From the NCBI GenBank assembly GCA_964600025.1, contig CAZRHJ010000050.1, forward strand, positions 1-12,044: a stretch of DNA of 12,044 nt, read 5' to 3'. Source of the DNA: JADFUS01 sp964600025 (lineage in GTDB: Bacteria; Bacteroidota; Bacteroidia; Bacteroidales; Rikenellaceae). Each line of letters opens with the position of its first letter. The stretch's first letter is position 1. Under the pieces are notes generated by a model. It was not told the origin of the DNA and did no database searches. It saw only the letters and a program-made list of their open reading frames with translations. Of the stretch, positions 10,801 to 12,044 are shown in pieces. Made by a program: the position numbers and the translations under genes.

Positions 10801-12044
10801 TGCCAGAAGTTGTTTGGGCTATGCCTAAATATGGAACATTTAACTTGCATACATCTAATTTGCCTGATTACCGTGGTGCTGCTCCAATTAACTGGGCAAT
10901 TATCAATGGAGATTCGCAAACTGGGGTAACTACTTTTATGCTCGACAAAGATATTGACACTGGTGCAATTTTGGGTAATAAACGCACTGATATTTCTGAA
11001 AGTGAAACAGCCGAAACTCTGCACGATAAATTAATGTTTATGGGAGCTGATTTGGTTGTTGAAACTATCCAGAATATTGCACAAGGAACTGCAAAGCCAC
11101 TTGCTCAATCTCAGATTGCAGATTCACAAATGCGTCCTGCACCAAAAATCTTTAAAGAAGATTGTGAGATTGATTGGAGTGGAGATATTGACTGTATTTA
11201 CAATAAAATTCGTGGACTTTCGCCTTATCCTGCTGCGTGGGCTAATATCAAAGATATATCTTTCAAACTGTTTGAGGTTAGCAAAGAGAAAACCAATCAT
11301 AGTTTGGAGTTTGGAACAATTCTGAGCGACGGCAAAAAATATATAAAAATTGCTTGTAACGGCGGATTTTTATATCTTTTGGAACTTCAAATGGCAGGTA
11401 AAAAAAGAATGAAAGTCGAAGATTTTTTGAGAGGATGCAGATTATTTGATTAATATTTTATATTTTATTTCAATAAAAAAATATATAGGAGGGACACTTC
11501 ATCGCTGGAAATTTATTTTCAGAGGAAAGTCCGGGCAACATAGAGTACCGTTCTGTAGAAAGTACAGTAGGCCGTAAGGTTTGAGTAATGGAACAGAAAA
11601 TAACCGCCACCTTTGGGTGGTAAGGGTGAAAATGTGAGGTAAAAGCTCACGTATAGCGGCAGCGATGTCGTTATAGTGCATCTAACGGGTTGCAAGACCG
11701 TGTACATTAACGTTTGAGGGCTACTCGTCCGATGTTAAGGGGTAGGTTGCTGAATGCTACGAAAGTAGATAAGATAAATGATGAAGACCTTGAAAAAGGC
11801 ACAGAACTCGGCTTATCGACCCTCCTATTACTTAAAAGGCTTAAATCCATTGTGATTTAAGCCTTTTTTTAGTATTGTTAGCGAACAATACTAAAAAAAA
11901 TATATTGCTGTTCGGTAAAAATTTTAAAAATAATCGTAATAGATTAAACAACAATGTATTACAGTGTTTTAATTTGTAAGGGGCTTGGAAAAAATGATTT
12001 TTAAAATTTTTATCTTTCAGAAATCTTACAAGCTCCCAATAAAC

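Overview
The window looks like chromosomal DNA of a Bacteroidota bacterium, most likely of the order Bacteroidales. The base composition is low in G+C. Leaders are A/T-rich without Shine-Dalgarno sequences. Several genes are preceded by the Bacteroidota promoter form (TTG or TTTG, about 20 bases, then TAnnTTTG). The gene content is also typical of the group: a DUF4834-type small membrane protein, a START-like protein, a fused ribBA and a one-chain glycine decarboxylase. No genus can be assigned from the sequence alone.

Layout. From the left edge to about 6.7 kb, four complete genes lie on the minus strand: a secreted TPR protein (263-1237), a SlyD-type FKBP prolyl isomerase with a cysteine-rich tail (1388-1945), glycine dehydrogenase gcvP (2040-4898) and adenylosuccinate lyase purB (5320-6669). 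A divergent promoter region at about 6.7-6.8 kb switches to the plus strand: a DUF4834-like protein (6820-7125), a START-like protein (7309-7692), an LptF/LptG-family permease (7806-9302), ribBA (9280-10509), fmt (10515-11453) and the RNase P RNA gene rnpB (about 11485-11828). The last four are tightly packed, with a 23-base overlap, a 5-base gap and a 31-base gap.

The protein genes are mostly housekeeping: one-carbon/glycine metabolism, purine synthesis, riboflavin synthesis, initiator-tRNA formylation, lipopolysaccharide export and tRNA processing. They do not form one pathway. No defence system, phage, plasmid or CRISPR array is visible.

The most unusual structure is a repeat family. A roughly 140-base sequence lies at the left edge (41-180), and a closely similar copy lies inverted at the right edge (11904-12044), so the whole window is bracketed by inverted repeats. 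A third, partial copy of about 80 bases sits between purB and its terminator (5211-5291). At both edges the outer part of the repeat is an open reading frame tail running into the window and stopping at the equivalent TAA. Each edge copy faces a strong hairpin terminator. These may be the 3' ends of a multicopy, possibly mobile, gene, but the identity of that gene cannot be read from here.
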